A stretch of DNA of 64,000 nt, taken from positions 2,046,001 through 2,110,000 of the forward strand of contig JAAQVN010000001.1 in assembly GCA_011754535.1 (NCBI GenBank). Direction: 5' to 3'. The stretch's first letter is position 1. The number at the start of each line of letters is the position of its first letter. The notes under the pieces are model-generated. The model ran no database searches, had not been told where the DNA came from, and saw only the letters and a program-made list of their open reading frames with translations. Source of the stretch: Enterobacter asburiae (GTDB taxonomy: Bacteria; Pseudomonadota; Gammaproteobacteria; Enterobacterales; Enterobacteriaceae). Both the position numbers and the translations under genes were made by a program. Below, piece after piece: positions 45,795 to 56,510 of the stretch.

Positions 45795-47806
45795 TCTCCA
45801 ATCGTGCCCGGCGGTGGCGCCTGCTCGAGCTGCGACAGCGAGCAGTGCAGGCGCCAGATAATCGAGGCCAAATCGCGGGCTGCGGGCAGGTGATGCCGTG
45901 CAAGGGTATCGCAGATGCGCTGCAGTTCAGCAAGCGTGGCCTCCAGCGGACGCTGCTGAACCCCGCGCTCGCTCATGACATCGCGCAGCAGGGAAATGCA
46001 AACGTCACGCACCTGCGACAGCGGATCGGAACGCGTTTCCCACGCGCGAAGCTGCCAGACTACATGTGAACAGTTCAACAGCACCACGCCCCAGCGTAGC
46101 AGCCAGCGGCGGGAAAGCGCGTCCTGGCTGTTATTTAACTGGCTGACGTGGTGATACACCAGCGATTCATACTCGCTTTCACGCAGATGCGGTTTGCGGC
46201 TGAGCTGGTCTACAAACCCTCTGCGCAACTCCCGAATATGCCTGCGGCTTTTGCGCGCGTCAGAGCCGGGACGCAACACCGCGAAGGCCAGCCACGCCAG
46301 CCCCACGCCCAGGATCTTCGCCAGGTTGTCATTGAGAAAGTCGGCGTAATCGTAAACCGGCGGATTCGTCACGGAGATAAACGAGCCCATAAAGACAATC
46401 AGCTGTCCCCAGAGGCCCGCCAGTTTCGGCATTTGCAGCTTAAGTAGCTGCATGGTGGTTAACAGCGGAAACAGGAACAGCAGAAACTGCCAGAGATCGC
46501 TTATCTGTACCATCAGGCCAAACTTCACCACAAAACTGAACAGTGACAGCAACACCAGCGTTCGCAGCAGCAGCGTAAGGGAGTTAAACGGCGAGGCCGC
46601 GACGGAGTATAGCACGCAGCTGATGGCGGCCAGCGTCAGGGCCGCCGAACCGGACTCCCACTGCGTGGTGATGCTCCATGCCCCCACCAGCATCAGCGCA
46701 CAGAAGGTGCGAAAACCGCTCCACAGCGCTTCCAGATAATCGGTGTGCCGCGCGAGAGCCGGGCTGCCGGGAACGGTGAACTCCGTGACCGGGGTGGCAT
46801 TCTCTACCGCCTTAATCCAGCGGCTGCTGCGCAGGTATAGACGGCAAAAATAATTCAGACGCTGCCAGAAGGCGCGATGGCGGTAATCATATTCATCCAC
46901 CGGAGCGAGCGGGGCAATGATCTTCGCAACGGTGTAGATATCTGCATCCGGGCGGGCAAGCGCCGCGAGTAGCGTTTCGATCACGGCGCGCGTGTTTTCC
47001 GGCGGCGTTGGCCAGTTGAGCAGCATCCGGCGCAGGCTGGAGATGGCGCTGGTCCTGCGCAGCTGCTGGTGCAGCAAATAGTTAAGCAGGGTGTTCTGAC
47101 GGCGAAAACGGTAATGGCTCCAGAAAGCCTGAATCCGCAACAGATTCATGGTCAGGATCTGCCCGATAACCTTTTCATGCGCGAGGCGGATGTCATCGCT
47201 GGTATCCGGTTGCCACAGCAGGCTCGCGTGTTCCAGCAGCCGGGTATGCATGGTTTTCAGCGCTGTGATAAGCGCGGTCCCGTCGGAGGTGCTGGGCAGG
47301 ACCATCATCATAAATCCGCCGCAGAGGATCCCGACAATCACTTCGCAGACGCGCGCCTGAGCGATATCCCACAGCTCGGTAGTGTCGAGCACGTTGACGA
47401 CCGGGAAGGCGATAATGGCGGCCGTATAGCCCGCCAGCTGAAAAGCGTAGGCGACATTATTGGTGAAATGGGCGCAGGCCCATGTACAGCATCCCAGCCA
47501 TGCCGCCATGCTCAGCAGGAACAGCCACGGATCGTTCAGCGTGTGGCCCGCGATAATTAACGCTGCGGTGGCACCCAGCAGGCTGCCTGCGATACGGCCA
47601 AGGCTTTTGCTGATCACTCCGCCAACGGTCGGGAAACTCACCACCGCCGCGGAGGTCATCGCCCAGTAGGGTTCGTCCAGGTTCAGGTAATAGGCGACGG
47701 TCAGCGCCAGGCACATGGCTATGCCGTTACGCAGCGCGTAGCGCCACTGGGGACGCGTCGCTTTCATCCACGGCGTGTTTTGCCAGGAGAGCGCCTGCAG
47801 CTTCAT
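45773..47806 (-). CDS. ydhK: YdhK, FUSC/AaeB-type efflux membrane protein
   Basis: 677 residues (E. coli YdhK 670). Two blocks of membrane segments (about 20-180 and 360-510) are separated by soluble regions, the layout of AaeB-family aromatic acid exporters. It is the last gene of ydhIJK. The start overlaps the end of ydhJ by one base. The substrate is unknown. Confidence 0.93.
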   Translation of the reverse strand: MKLQALSWQNTPWMKATRPQWRYALRNGIAMCLALTVAYYLNLDEPYWAMTSAAVVSFPTVGGVISKSLGRIAGSLLGATAALIIAGHTLNDPWLFLLSMAAWLGCCTWACAHFTNNVAYAFQLAGYTAAIIAFPVVNVLDTTELWDIAQARVCEVIVGILCGGFMMMVLPSTSDGTALITALKTMHTRLLEHASLLWQPDTSDDIRLAHEKVIGQILTMNLLRIQAFWSHYRFRRQNTLLNYLLHQQLRRTSAISSLRRMLLNWPTPPENTRAVIETLLAALARPDADIYTVAKIIAPLAPVDEYDYRHRAFWQRLNYFCRLYLRSSRWIKAVENATPVTEFTVPGSPALARHTDYLEALWSGFRTFCALMLVGAWSITTQWESGSAALTLAAISCVLYSVAASPFNSLTLLLRTLVLLSLFSFVVKFGLMVQISDLWQFLLFLFPLLTTMQLLKLQMPKLAGLWGQLIVFMGSFISVTNPPVYDYADFLNDNLAKILGVGLAWLAFAVLRPGSDARKSRRHIRELRRGFVDQLSRKPHLRESEYESLVYHHVSQLNNSQDALSRRWLLRWGVVLLNCSHVVWQLRAWETRSDPLSQVRDVCISLLRDVMSERGVQQRPLEATLAELQRICDTLARHHLPAARDLASIIWRLHCSLSQLEQAPPPGTIGDQITPQA

Positions 47807-48666
47807 TAACGGGTTCCGATGGAGACAGTGCAGGTGGTGCCGGATACCAGCGTGATGTCCTCGGGTAAATGGTCAAACTCCACGCGCACAGGCACGCGTT
47901 GAGCCAGGCGCACCCACGGTACATTCGGTTTGATGTCCGGCACCAGCCCGGAATCGGTTTCAACGCTTTGATCGTAAATGGCGCGGCCAATGCTGGATAC
48001 GTGACCCCGTAACTTCTGCGAGCCGCTGTAAAGCGTTATGGCGGCGGGTGCGCCTTCACGGATGTGCCGAAGCTTGGTCTCTTCGAAATAGCCCACTACG
48101 TAGAAGGAGTGGCTGTCGACGAGGGCAAAAATCGGCTGGCCGGTGGTGGCATAATTCCCCACGCGGGCGGAGAGGTTGGTCACCCATCCGTCGACGGGGG
48201 CGGTAATCACGGTTTGAGTCAGTTCCCACTGCGCTTGCTTCAGCGTCGCCTCTGCCGCGTTAACGCTCGCCTGCATCGCCTTAACGTTGATGTTGGCGGT
48301 ATCCAAATCTTCCGCAGAGATGTAGTTTTTCGACAGATGACGGCGGCGGTTGGCCTCGTTGTTGGCCTTTGCCAGATCGGACTGGGCTTTCGCCAGCTGT
48401 GCCTGGGCGTTCAAAATCGCAATATGGTACGGGGTGTCGTCGATGCGGAATAACACCTCTCCCTTTTTAACGTACTGGTTATCCTTAATCAGCAGCGACG
48501 TAATGCTTCCTGACACCTGCGGGGTGATGCTGACCTGCTCAGCGCGAATTTTACCGTCGCGGGTCCAGGGGGACTGCATATAGAAATTCCACAACCACCA
48601 GCCAGCGACCAGGGCGAGGACCAGGACAAACAGGGTGGAAAAGTACTTCAGCGTTTTCAGAGGCAT
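47806..48666 (-). CDS. ydhJ: YdhJ, HlyD-type membrane fusion protein
   Basis: 286 residues from [11 protein letters not shown] (E. coli 285); a longer frame to 48798 overlaps ydhI and is not supported. One N-terminal membrane anchor, then [20 protein letters not shown], the biotinyl-lipoyl-like motif, and a coiled-coil hairpin. It should link YdhK to an outer-membrane channel. It is two bases after ydhI. Confidence 0.93.
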   Translation of the reverse strand: MPLKTLKYFSTLFVLVLALVAGWWLWNFYMQSPWTRDGKIRAEQVSITPQVSGSITSLLIKDNQYVKKGEVLFRIDDTPYHIAILNAQAQLAKAQSDLAKANNEANRRRHLSKNYISAEDLDTANINVKAMQASVNAAEATLKQAQWELTQTVITAPVDGWVTNLSARVGNYATTGQPIFALVDSHSFYVVGYFEETKLRHIREGAPAAITLYSGSQKLRGHVSSIGRAIYDQSVETDSGLVPDIKPNVPWVRLAQRVPVRVEFDHLPEDITLVSGTTCTVSIGTR

Positions 48667-48668
48667 AT

Positions 48669-48905
48669 TCACCACACGATCAGAACAGCAAGGCCCAGGC
48701 ACACGGAGAGGGCAAACAGGGAGAGATCCATCAGCATGGGATGCCAGATTTCGCCGGAGTACATCCAGTCGCGAAGCAGGCGATGCGCGATGAGCCAAAG
48801 AATAAAGCCCACCAGCACGGCTTTAAACAGAGGGGGAAAGTAGACTGACGCACCGAAGATCAGGTCCTGGAGGGGTAAACCCTCTGAGCGATGAAAAAAG
48901 GTCAC
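48669..48905 (-). CDS. ydhI: YdhI, DUF1656 membrane protein
   Basis: 78 residues, two membrane helices (about 15-35 and 55-77), similar to AaeX. It is the small partner always found with AaeA/AaeB-type pumps, of unknown job. It is the first gene of the operon, divergent from slyA, and SlyA control is plausible through the shared region. Confidence 0.92.
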   Translation of the reverse strand: MTFFHRSEGLPLQDLIFGASVYFPPLFKAVLVGFILWLIAHRLLRDWMYSGEIWHPMLMDLSLFALSVCLGLAVLIVW

Positions 48906-49060
48906 GAGCAGAGATCCTTTGCAGTGAACAGAATGCCGCGTTGGCTTGTCTGAGTATGAAGAAGCATCACGATTCAGTGTAAGTCATACTTTTGAGTTAG
49001 ATGAATGCAGTATTGCATTTGTTTTGCCAATACAAATGCTGCACACTATTCTAAAATCAG

Positions 49061-49066
49061 TATAAT
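49061..49066 (+). promoter_or_regulatory. slyA promoter -10
   Basis: TATAAT 26 bases before the slyA start; transcription would begin inside the SlyA box. The -35 is poor. Confidence 0.65.
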
Positions 49067-49069
49067 AAC

Positions 49070-49081
49070 TTAGCAAGCTAA
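49070..49081. promoter_or_regulatory. SlyA box at the slyA promoter
   Basis: TTAGCAAGCTAA, an exact match to the published SlyA consensus palindrome, four bases after the -10 and ten bases before the start codon. It implies strong autorepression. Confidence 0.92.
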
Positions 49082-49091
49082 TTATAAGGAG

Positions 49092-49532
49092 ATGAAATTG
49101 GAATCGCCATTAGGTTCTGATCTGGCAAGGTTGGTACGCGTCTGGCGTGCTCTGATTGACCATCGCCTGAAACCTCTGGAACTGACACAGACGCATTGGG
49201 TCACGTTGCACAACATTCATCAGCTGCCGCCCGACCAGTCGCAAATTCAACTGGCTAAAGCGATAGGCATTGAGCAACCGTCGCTGGTGCGCACGCTTGA
49301 CCAGCTGGAAGAGAAGGGACTGATCTCCCGACAAACCTGCGCCAGCGATCGTCGCGCCAAGCGGATTAAGCTGACCGAGAAAGCGGCTCCTATCATCACT
49401 GAAATGGAAGCCGTAATTACCAAAACGCGCGGTGAAATCCTTTCAGGGGTTTCACCGGCGGAGCTGGAAATGCTCATCAGCCTGATTGCACGCCTTGAGC
49501 AAAACATCCATGAGCTGCAGTCTCGCGACTGA
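49092..49532 (+). CDS. slyA: SlyA, MarR-family regulator
   Basis: 146 residues (E. coli and Salmonella 144), nearly identical through the winged helix ([20 protein letters not shown], then [12 protein letters not shown]). SlyA relieves H-NS silencing at many envelope and virulence genes and is antagonised by aromatic ligands. It is divergent from the ydhIJK pump and convergent with an added diguanylate cyclase gene. Confidence 0.97.
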   Translation: MKLESPLGSDLARLVRVWRALIDHRLKPLELTQTHWVTLHNIHQLPPDQSQIQLAKAIGIEQPSLVRTLDQLEEKGLISRQTCASDRRAKRIKLTEKAAPIITEMEAVITKTRGEILSGVSPAELEMLISLIARLEQNIHELQSRD

Positions 49533-49540
49533 CAAACACC

Positions 49541-49566
49541 AGGCCTTGCAGCAGCAAGGCCTTTTT
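49541..49566 (+). terminator. slyA terminator
   Basis: AGGCCTTGC-AGCA-GCAAGGCCT then TTTT. It ends immediately at the 3' end of the convergent cyclase gene. Confidence 0.9.
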
Positions 49567-49567
49567 A

Positions 49568-50929
49568 TTACGTAAAGACGACCACCCGATTACGGCCGGT
49601 CTCTTTCGCTTCATACATCGCCTTGTCGGCACTTTCCACGCACGTTTCAGCGGTTATCAATGATGAGGTTGCCGTGAATACCCCCATGCTGATGGTAATC
49701 GGCTCCGGTAACTGCCCCCCGCTGCTGGCTTTATCAAAGCTGCTTAGCTTTAACCGTATACGTTCCGCCACCTGACACGCTGCCTCAGAGGAGGTGTTTG
49801 CCAGCATCAGGACAAATTCTTCGCCACCGATTCGCGCCGCGATGTCCTGCGGGCGCACGGAATCCATCAGCAGATTGGCGACAAACTGCAGGACTTTGTC
49901 TCCCTGAAGGTGACCATAGTTATCATTGATGCGCTTGAAGCGATCGAGATCGCTGACGATAACCGAAACGGGCCGGCTGGATTTCGCGATTTCCAGCGCC
50001 TGGTTTAACGATTCATAAAAATAGCTGCGGTTATAAAGGCGCGTGAGCGGATCGCGAATCGAATTCTGATACGACTGCTGATATTTTAAATGGGAATCAC
50101 GGTACAGCATGAAAACGTCGTAAAGCAGAACAAAAATAATCATCAGCGTAGCGACGGTTTCAAATAGCCGGGCGCGATACCACGATATATCTTCAGCATG
50201 TCCGCCCACTAACAGCATTACGAGCGTAACGATATAGCACACGCACAGAAAATTACCGCCCACCCAGAACAGATTACGCACCCGCGTAATAAACATCAGG
50301 CTTGCTAATGTTACAACCCAGAGAACAATTAATGAAATATTGATGCAATGGCTCCACAGAACCATAAACTGCCGCGTTTCATTATCAACCAGGTCGATGG
50401 ATAAAAACGCAGAATGGCTGGAATATAGCCAGGCTAACAGTACGCCACAGACGGTAAACAGAAATATACCGCTGACGATGGTGATATGGGCCGCACGGGA
50501 AAGGGACTGATTCCGTGTGGGATAGAGTAATGCCGAAGCGATCATCAGCACAGCCATTAAGAGATGGCGGAACATATAGTAGATCATCGCATCGTTGTAG
50601 TTAACGACGTTAAACTGATAGAGGTCAAGCCACGCTGGAAAGCTGGACAGCGTTCCGACCATCAGCAGTGCCGAACCGGCAAAGGCAAAGGCGATCGCAA
50701 TCAGATAGAGCCGCCTCTTATCGCACCAGTATTTCATAGCCATAAAACAGGCAATAAACAGGTGAAACACGAGTAAAAAAATGGTGAGCGTAGGGAACAC
50801 AAGAGGCGAGAAGGATGGTACCCATTCAACCAGTTTTGAAAAGAGAGCTTGTAGTATTCCGATAACGACAAGGCACCCGAAACAGAACGAGATATAACGA
50901 CCTTTTAGACAAAGACTATTCGCAAGCAT
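49568..50929 (-). CDS. Diguanylate cyclase with MASE4-type membrane sensor
   Basis: 453 residues. The first 280 or so hold about eight hydrophobic segments resembling MASE4 of E. coli DgcT (compare NDAMIYYMFR and the WYRARLFETVATL stretch). A GGDEF domain follows (about 290-453) with intact RIGGEEF and an inhibitory RxxD site (RPQD) five residues before it. It should make c-di-GMP with product inhibition. It stands between slyA and slyB, which are neighbours in E. coli. Flanking sequence is AT-rich, which suggests insertion. Confidence 0.9.
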   Translation of the reverse strand: MLANSLCLKGRYISFCFGCLVVIGILQALFSKLVEWVPSFSPLVFPTLTIFLLVFHLFIACFMAMKYWCDKRRLYLIAIAFAFAGSALLMVGTLSSFPAWLDLYQFNVVNYNDAMIYYMFRHLLMAVLMIASALLYPTRNQSLSRAAHITIVSGIFLFTVCGVLLAWLYSSHSAFLSIDLVDNETRQFMVLWSHCINISLIVLWVVTLASLMFITRVRNLFWVGGNFLCVCYIVTLVMLLVGGHAEDISWYRARLFETVATLMIIFVLLYDVFMLYRDSHLKYQQSYQNSIRDPLTRLYNRSYFYESLNQALEIAKSSRPVSVIVSDLDRFKRINDNYGHLQGDKVLQFVANLLMDSVRPQDIAARIGGEEFVLMLANTSSEAACQVAERIRLKLSSFDKASSGGQLPEPITISMGVFTATSSLITAETCVESADKAMYEAKETGRNRVVVFT

Positions 50930-51096
50930 ATAAATTTTTACAAAATGAGAAATAATTTATGAAGAGGTAATTGCGAAGAGTCTAATCAATTAATGCAATA
51001 AATACTTTGCGCAGAAACAATATACGGTGAGGTTAATTATTGGCGGGGTGAATGAATTTTGTAAATATATTCGTTCAAGTGATATATATTGTAAAT

Positions 51097-51126
51097 GGAT
51101 GTGGCCCGACGGCCACATCCATTTTT
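51097..51126. terminator. slyB downstream hairpin
   Basis: GGATGTGGCC-CGAC-GGCCACATCC, perfect 10-base stem. T-rich on the plus side (ATTTTT); on the minus side, the direction of slyB, the T content is lower. The 199 bases between slyB and the cyclase gene otherwise hold AT-rich noncoding sequence. Confidence 0.75.
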
Positions 51127-51128
51127 AA

Positions 51129-51596
51129 TTAACGTGGGGACACGGTAACCTGGCTTCCGTTGCTTGCCAGCACAACGCGCTGACCTGCTGAGAAGCGGGT
51201 ATTGCCCTGTTTCTGAACAACCATAATGGTGCTGCCGTCGTCTTTACGAATTTCCAGCTCTACGCCCTGCGTTTTGTTCATCGCACCCTGGACGCCCTGG
51301 CCTGCCACGCCACCGGCAACGGCGCCCGCTGCGGTTGCCAGAGAGCGGCCTGTGCCACCGCCAACGGTGTTACCCAGGAAACCACCCAGAACAGCACCAC
51401 CGATTGCGCCCATGACGTTGTTTTCATCACCACCCTGAATTTGTACAGGACGGGCGTTAACAACGGTACCGTAAGTCACGCTCTGAACCTGTTTAGCTTC
51501 AGAAGCGCTGTAAACGTCGCCAGACAGTGAGCTGTCGTTCACACAGCCAGCCAAGGTTAAACCAATCAGCGAAACGCCCAGTACACGTACAATCAT
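51129..51596 (-). CDS. slyB: SlyB, outer-membrane lipoprotein
   Basis: 155 residues from MIVRVLGVSL, the E. coli length; the longer frame is leader. Lipobox LTLAGC. Next comes a glycine-zipper segment (GAIGGAVLGGFLGNTVGGG) that inserts in the outer membrane, then a short beta domain. SlyB is a PhoPQ-controlled stress protein that protects outer-membrane proteins. A PhoP-box-like repeat lies upstream. Confidence 0.96.
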   Translation of the reverse strand: MIVRVLGVSLIGLTLAGCVNDSSLSGDVYSASEAKQVQSVTYGTVVNARPVQIQGGDENNVMGAIGGAVLGGFLGNTVGGGTGRSLATAAGAVAGGVAGQGVQGAMNKTQGVELEIRKDDGSTIMVVQKQGNTRFSAGQRVVLASNGSQVTVSPR

Positions 51597-51719
51597 TTGA
51601 ATCTCCTGTTCACCAAAAACGCCCATTTGGAGGCATCCGTTATGGCTAAATTATATGGCATAAAGGGCCATAGTTCATATCTTTGCACTAACAATAAGAA
51701 AATTGTACTTGAATTTGAC

Positions 51720-51736
51720 TTAACGAGACATAAACA
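51720..51736 (-). promoter_or_regulatory. PhoP-box-like repeat of slyB
   Basis: On the minus strand TGTTTA-N5-CGTTAA, 12 bases upstream of a TACAAT -10 (51702-51707). The first half matches the PhoP half-site (T/G)GTTTA, the second four of six bases. Spacing to the -10 is the usual one. PhoP control of slyB is known in E. coli and Salmonella. Confidence 0.65.
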
Positions 51737-51851
51737 GGATCCGCTCGCGTTACCGGCATGACATTGTTAAAAAATATTATCGTCGGATGGCAAAGCAGCG
51801 TCGTTTATGGTTGAGTGGATATCCTTAGCCCACGCAACGTAAGGAAAGCGC

Positions 51852-52976
51852 ATGAAATCGGGTCGCTACATTGGTGTGATGTCAGGCACCAGTCTGGATG
51901 GGGTAGATGTCGTTCTGGCCGCCATTGACGAACATATGGTAGCACAGCAGGCGAGCCTGACCTGGCCAATCCCCATTTCGCTGAAAGAGGATATTCTGAG
52001 TATCTGTCAGGGGCAGCAGCTGACTCTCTCCCAGCTTGGTCAACTTGATGTTCGCCTGGGGGCGCTGTTTGCGGATGCGGTGCAGGCGTTAATGCAAAAA
52101 GAACATCTTCGACCTCAGGATGTGGTCGCCATCGGGTGCCATGGACAAACCGTCTGGCATGAGCCGGTTGGCGAGGCGCCGCATACGTTGCAAATCGGCG
52201 ATAATAACCAGATAGTGGCAAAGACGGGCGTGACGGTCGTCGGGGATTTCCGTCGTCGCGATATTGCCCTTGGCGGGCAGGGCGCACCGCTGGTGCCTGC
52301 TTTCCATCAGGCGCTGTTGGCGCATCCTTCAGAGCGTCGCATGGTGCTCAACATTGGCGGGATTGCTAACCTCTCGATGCTTATTCCGGGGCAGCCCGTT
52401 CGCGGCTACGATACCGGCCCCGGGAATATGCTAATGGATGCCTGGATCTGGCGGCAGTGCGGTCAACCGTATGATAAAAACGCCGAGTGGGCGAGCGAGG
52501 GTAAAGTGATCCTCCCGCTGCTGCAGTCTATGCTCAGCGACCCATATTTTGCCTTGCCGGCGCCGAAAAGCACTGGGCGTGAATACTTCAACTTTGGCTG
52601 GCTTGAGCGCCAGCTGGCGCTGTTCCCGGCACTGGCCCCGCAGGATATTCAGTCGACGCTTGCCGAATTAACGGCCGTGTCTATCTCTGAGCAAGTGCTG
52701 CTCAGCGGCGGCTGCGAACGCCTGCTGGTGTGCGGCGGCGGAAGCCGAAACCCGTTGGTGATGGCGCGCCTTGCCGGGCTGCTGCCGGGTACAGAAGTGA
52801 CGACGACGGACGAGGCTGGCATCAGCGGTGATGATATGGAAGCGCTGGCTTTCGCCTGGCTTGCCTGGCGCACCATCGCCGGGCTACCGGGCAATTTGCC
52901 GTCGGTAACCGGCGCACGCGAGGCCAGCGTCCTCGGGGCGATTTTCCCGGCAAATCCGCGTCATAATCAGAGTTAA
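51852..52976 (+). CDS. anmK: Anhydro-N-acetylmuramic acid kinase
   Basis: 374 residues (E. coli 369). The N-terminal motif [12 protein letters not shown] is the ATP-binding hallmark; [14 protein letters not shown] motif appears as [12 protein letters not shown]. It phosphorylates and opens 1,6-anhydro-MurNAc to MurNAc-6-phosphate in cell-wall recycling. It is divergent from slyB. Confidence 0.96.
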   Translation: MKSGRYIGVMSGTSLDGVDVVLAAIDEHMVAQQASLTWPIPISLKEDILSICQGQQLTLSQLGQLDVRLGALFADAVQALMQKEHLRPQDVVAIGCHGQTVWHEPVGEAPHTLQIGDNNQIVAKTGVTVVGDFRRRDIALGGQGAPLVPAFHQALLAHPSERRMVLNIGGIANLSMLIPGQPVRGYDTGPGNMLMDAWIWRQCGQPYDKNAEWASEGKVILPLLQSMLSDPYFALPAPKSTGREYFNFGWLERQLALFPALAPQDIQSTLAELTAVSISEQVLLSGGCERLLVCGGGSRNPLVMARLAGLLPGTEVTTTDEAGISGDDMEALAFAWLAWRTIAGLPGNLPSVTGAREASVLGAIFPANPRHNQS

Positions 52977-53020
52977 CTGAAATTCAGCGCGTCGTCTGGT
53001 CGTTAGAATGGAGTAAAACA

Positions 53021-53040
53021 GGAGGGCGGTCATGCCCTCC
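53021..53040 (+). other. Hairpin between anmK and mliC
   Basis: GGAGGGC-GGTCAT-GCCCTCC without a T-run, 45 bases after anmK. It may stabilise or attenuate read-through into mliC. Confidence 0.45.
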
Positions 53041-53068
53041 AGGACCAGGAAAGTCTTCGGAATACGCC

Positions 53069-53392
53069 ATGAAAAAAGTTCTTCTTATTGTCGCGCCTTT
53101 ATTGCTGTCAGGGTGCAGCGTCTATAACCAGTTCCTTGAGCGCATGCAGACCGATACGCTGGAGTATCGCTGCGATGAAAAACCGCTGACCGTGAAGTTG
53201 AATAACCCACGTCAGGAAGCCAGCTTCGTTTACGACAATAAGCTGCTGACCCTTAAACAGGGGATCTCGGCCTCCGGGGCACGTTATTCTGACGGTATCT
53301 ATGTGTTTTGGTCAAAAGGCGACAGCGCTACGGTTTACAAACGCGACCGCATTGTGCTGAACAACTGCCAGCTTGAAAATCCGAAGCGTTGA
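53069..53392 (+). CDS. mliC: MliC, lysozyme inhibitor lipoprotein
   Basis: 107 residues (E. coli MliC/YdhA 109). Lipobox LLLSGC. The mature domain has the MliC signature: [12 protein letters not shown] at the start, [17 protein letters not shown] with the Ser and Lys that insert into the lysozyme active site, and a C-terminal disulfide cysteine. It protects the envelope from C-type lysozyme. Confidence 0.94.
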   Translation: MKKVLLIVAPLLLSGCSVYNQFLERMQTDTLEYRCDEKPLTVKLNNPRQEASFVYDNKLLTLKQGISASGARYSDGIYVFWSKGDSATVYKRDRIVLNNCQLENPKR

Positions 53393-53449
53393 GATTTTTA
53401 CAGGGGCGGCGCACAATAGCGCCACCCAATCTCAAGATCAGCTAACGCC

Positions 53450-54106
53450 ATGTCAGATAACGATGAACTGCAGCAAATTGCGCATCTGCGCCGTGAATAC
53501 ACCAAAGGCGGCCTGCGCCGCCAGGATCTTCCCGCTGAACCCCTCGTGCTCTTTGAACGCTGGCTGAAACAGGCCTGCGATGCGAAGCTGGCTGACCCAA
53601 CGGCCATGGTCGTCGCGACGGTAGATGAAAACGGTCAACCGTATCAGCGCATCGTCTTGCTCAAGCATTACGACGAGAAAGGGCTGGTGTTCTATACCAA
53701 CCTGGGCAGCCGCAAGGCGCACCATCTGGAAAATAATCCCCGCATCAGCCTGCTGTTCCCCTGGCACATGCTGGAACGTCAGGTGATGGTCACCGGCAAG
53801 GCGGAACGTCTTTCGACGCTGGAGGTGGTGAAGTATTTCCACAGCCGTCCGCGCGACAGCCAGATTGGCGCCTGGGTGTCAAAACAGTCCAGCCGGATCT
53901 CTGCCCGCGGCGTGCTGGAAAGTAAGTTCCTGGAGCTGAAACAGAAGTTCCAGCAGGGGGAAATTCCCCTGCCAAGCTTCTGGGGCGGCTTCCGCATTCC
54001 GATTGAGCAGATGGAGTTCTGGCAGGGCGGTGAGCATCGCCTGCACGACCGCTTTTTATACCAGCGCGAGAATGGCGGCTGGAAAATCGACAGACTGGCA
54101 CCGTAA
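53450..54106 (+). CDS. pdxH: Pyridoxine/pyridoxamine 5'-phosphate oxidase
   Basis: 218 residues, as in E. coli. FMN-dependent split barrel; FMN contacts in [18 protein letters not shown] and substrate residues in the C-terminal RLHDRFLY. It makes pyridoxal 5'-phosphate, the cofactor used by SufS and by the transsulfuration enzymes above. It is followed by tyrS, then pdxY. Confidence 0.97.
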   Translation: MSDNDELQQIAHLRREYTKGGLRRQDLPAEPLVLFERWLKQACDAKLADPTAMVVATVDENGQPYQRIVLLKHYDEKGLVFYTNLGSRKAHHLENNPRISLLFPWHMLERQVMVTGKAERLSTLEVVKYFHSRPRDSQIGAWVSKQSSRISARGVLESKFLELKQKFQQGEIPLPSFWGGFRIPIEQMEFWQGGEHRLHDRFLYQRENGGWKIDRLAP

Positions 54107-54231
54107 TCCCCGAAATTTGTTGATTTAAGCGCTAGCGCACACCGCGCTTGCGCTTTATTCTATTGTCCTTTCGCATCAGGCGAAAAGTCGTGTACCGGCA
54201 AAGGTGCAGTCGTTTATACATGGAGAATTTG

Positions 54232-55506
54232 ATGGCAAGCAGTAACTTGATTAAACAATTGCAAGAGCGGGGCCTCGTGGCCCAGGTGACGGACGAGGAA
54301 GCGTTAGCAGAGCGACTGGCGCAAGGCCCGATCGCGCTCTATTGCGGCTTCGATCCCACCGCTGACAGCTTGCATTTGGGGCATCTTGTTCCATTGTTAT
54401 GCCTGAAACGCTTCCAGATGGCGGGCCATAAGCCTGTTGCCCTGGTGGGCGGCGCGACCGGTCTGATTGGTGACCCAAGCTTTAAAGCCGCGGAGCGTAA
54501 GCTGAACACCGAAGATACCGTGCAGGAGTGGGTGGATAAGATCCGCAAGCAGGTTGCACCATTCCTCGACTTCAACTGTGGTGATAACTCTGCCATTGCC
54601 GCCAACAACTACGACTGGTTTGGCAGCATGAACGTGCTGACCTTCCTGCGAGACATCGGCAAGCACTTCTCTGTTAACCAGATGATTAACAAAGAAGCCG
54701 TGAAGCAGCGTCTGAACCGTGACGATCAGGGTATCTCCTTTACCGAGTTCTCCTACAACCTGCTGCAGGGCTATGACTTTGCCTGCCTGAACAAGCTGCA
54801 CGGCGTTTCTCTGCAGATCGGCGGTTCTGACCAGTGGGGGAACATCACCTCCGGTATCGACCTGACCCGTCGTCTGCATCAGAACCAGGTGTTTGGCCTG
54901 ACCGTTCCATTGATTACCAAAGCGGACGGCACCAAATTCGGTAAAACCGAAGGCGGCGCGGTGTGGCTGGATCCGAAGAAAACCAGTCCGTACAAATTCT
55001 ACCAGTTCTGGATCAACACGGCGGACGCCGATGTTTACCGCTTCCTGAAGTTCTTCACCTTCATGGACATTGCAGAGATCAACGCGCTGGAAGAGGAAGA
55101 TAAGAACAGCGGTAAAGCACCGCGTGCCCAGTACGTGCTGGCGGATGAAGTGACCAAACTGGTTCACGGTGAAGAAGGTCTGGCCGCGGCAAAACGCATT
55201 ACTGCAAGCCTGTTCAACGGTACCCTGAGCGATCTGAGCGAAGCGGACTTCGAGCAGTTGGCGCAGGACGGTGTGCCGATGGTCGAAATGGAAAAAGGGG
55301 CTGACCTGATGCAGGCGCTGGTGGACTCTGAGCTCCAGCCTTCCCGCGGTCAGGCGCGTAAAACCATCGCGTCCAACGCTATCACCATCAACGGTGAAAA
55401 GCAGGCTGACCCGGAATACACCTTCGTTGACGGCGATCGTCTGTATGGCCGCTACACGCTGCTGCGCCGCGGTAAGAAAAACTACTGTCTGGTCTGCTGG
55501 AAATAA
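54232..55506 (+). CDS. tyrS: Tyrosyl-tRNA synthetase
   Basis: 424 residues from [10 protein letters not shown], as in E. coli; the longer frame is leader. Class I motifs: HIGH variant LHLGHLVPL and KMSKS variant KFGKTEG, then a C-terminal S4 RNA-binding domain (about 355-424). It charges tRNA-Tyr. Confidence 0.98.
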   Translation: MASSNLIKQLQERGLVAQVTDEEALAERLAQGPIALYCGFDPTADSLHLGHLVPLLCLKRFQMAGHKPVALVGGATGLIGDPSFKAAERKLNTEDTVQEWVDKIRKQVAPFLDFNCGDNSAIAANNYDWFGSMNVLTFLRDIGKHFSVNQMINKEAVKQRLNRDDQGISFTEFSYNLLQGYDFACLNKLHGVSLQIGGSDQWGNITSGIDLTRRLHQNQVFGLTVPLITKADGTKFGKTEGGAVWLDPKKTSPYKFYQFWINTADADVYRFLKFFTFMDIAEINALEEEDKNSGKAPRAQYVLADEVTKLVHGEEGLAAAKRITASLFNGTLSDLSEADFEQLAQDGVPMVEMEKGADLMQALVDSELQPSRGQARKTIASNAITINGEKQADPEYTFVDGDRLYGRYTLLRRGKKNYCLVCWK

Positions 55507-55520
55507 TTAAAAGTCTTCAG

Positions 55521-55550
55521 GGGCGTGGGAAACCACGCCCTTTTTGTTTT
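55521..55550 (+). terminator. tyrS terminator
   Basis: GGGCGTGG-GAAA-CCACGCCC followed by TTTTTG and further T residues; pdxY starts 23 bases on and may depend partly on read-through. Confidence 0.9.
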
Positions 55551-55572
55551 TTTCGGGTTTGGTAAGTAAAAG

Positions 55573-56433
55573 ATGAAGAACATCCTCGCCATTCAGTCCC
55601 ACGTTGTATTTGGACATGCTGGCAATAGCGCAGCGGAGTTCCCGATGCGCCGCCTCGGAGCCAACGTCTGGCCCCTTAATACCGTGCAGTTCTCTAACCA
55701 TACGCAATACGGCAAATGGACCGGCTGCGTGATGCCGCCTTCACACCTCACCGAGGTTGTGCAGGGTATTGCCGATATCGACCAGCTCAAACGCTGTGAC
55801 GCCGTGCTGAGCGGCTACCTCGGCTCAGCGGAACAGGGGGAACATATCCTCGGTATCGTGCGTCAGGTTAAAGCGGCAAACCCGGCGGCAAAATACTTCT
55901 GCGATCCCGTCATGGGACACCCGGAGAAAGGCTGCATCGTGGCGCCTGGCGTAGCGGAGTTTCACGTTCGTCATGCGTTGCCCGCCAGCGATATCATTGC
56001 GCCCAACCTGATTGAGCTGGAGATCCTCTGCGAGCATTCGGTTAATAGCGTAGAAGAGGCGGTACGCGCGTCTCGCGAGCTGATAGCCCAGGGGCCTGAA
56101 ATTGTGCTGGTAAAACATCTCGCCCGCGCAGGACTGACCCAGGAGCGTTTTGAGATGCTGCTGGTGACGAAAGATGACGCATGGCATATCAGCCGCCCGC
56201 TGGTGGATTTCGGCTCGCGTCAGCCGGTGGGTGTGGGTGATGTGACCAGCGGGCTGCTGCTGGTGAAACTGTTGCAGGGCGCAACGGTGAGAGACGCGCT
56301 GGAGCACGTTACGGCAGCGGTGTATGAAATTATGATTGCGACGAAAGATATGCAGGAATATGAACTGCAGGTGGTCGCGGCACAGGATCGAATCGCTAAG
56401 CCGGAGCATTATTTCAGCGCAACGCAGCTTTAA
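55573..56433 (+). CDS. pdxY: Pyridoxal kinase 2
   Basis: 286 residues (E. coli PdxY 287). Ribokinase fold: N-terminal [20 protein letters not shown] and the anion-hole region [14 protein letters not shown] with the catalytic aspartate. It phosphorylates pyridoxal in the B6 salvage route, beside pdxH. Confidence 0.96.
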   Translation: MKNILAIQSHVVFGHAGNSAAEFPMRRLGANVWPLNTVQFSNHTQYGKWTGCVMPPSHLTEVVQGIADIDQLKRCDAVLSGYLGSAEQGEHILGIVRQVKAANPAAKYFCDPVMGHPEKGCIVAPGVAEFHVRHALPASDIIAPNLIELEILCEHSVNSVEEAVRASRELIAQGPEIVLVKHLARAGLTQERFEMLLVTKDDAWHISRPLVDFGSRQPVGVGDVTSGLLLVKLLQGATVRDALEHVTAAVYEIMIATKDMQEYELQVVAAQDRIAKPEHYFSATQL

Positions 56434-56437
56434 ACGA

Positions 56438-56508
56438 TGCCGGGTGGCGCTGCGCTTACCTGGCCTACTTAATCCGTAGGCCCGTGCAAGCGTAGCGCCG
56501 CCGGGCGA
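56438..56508. repeat. REP pair (BIME-like) between pdxY and gstA
   Basis: Two inverted REP-like units: GCCGGGTGGCGCTGCGCTTA with CCTGGCCTAC, and GTAGGCCCG with GCGTAGCGCCGCCGGGC, separated by a short AT spacer, between convergent genes. It is the usual place for such elements. Confidence 0.8.
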
Positions 56509-56510
56509 TA

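Noticed and set aside
56438..56508. Terminator between pdxY and gstA
   Set aside because: The paired structure fits REP/BIME units better and lacks T-runs.
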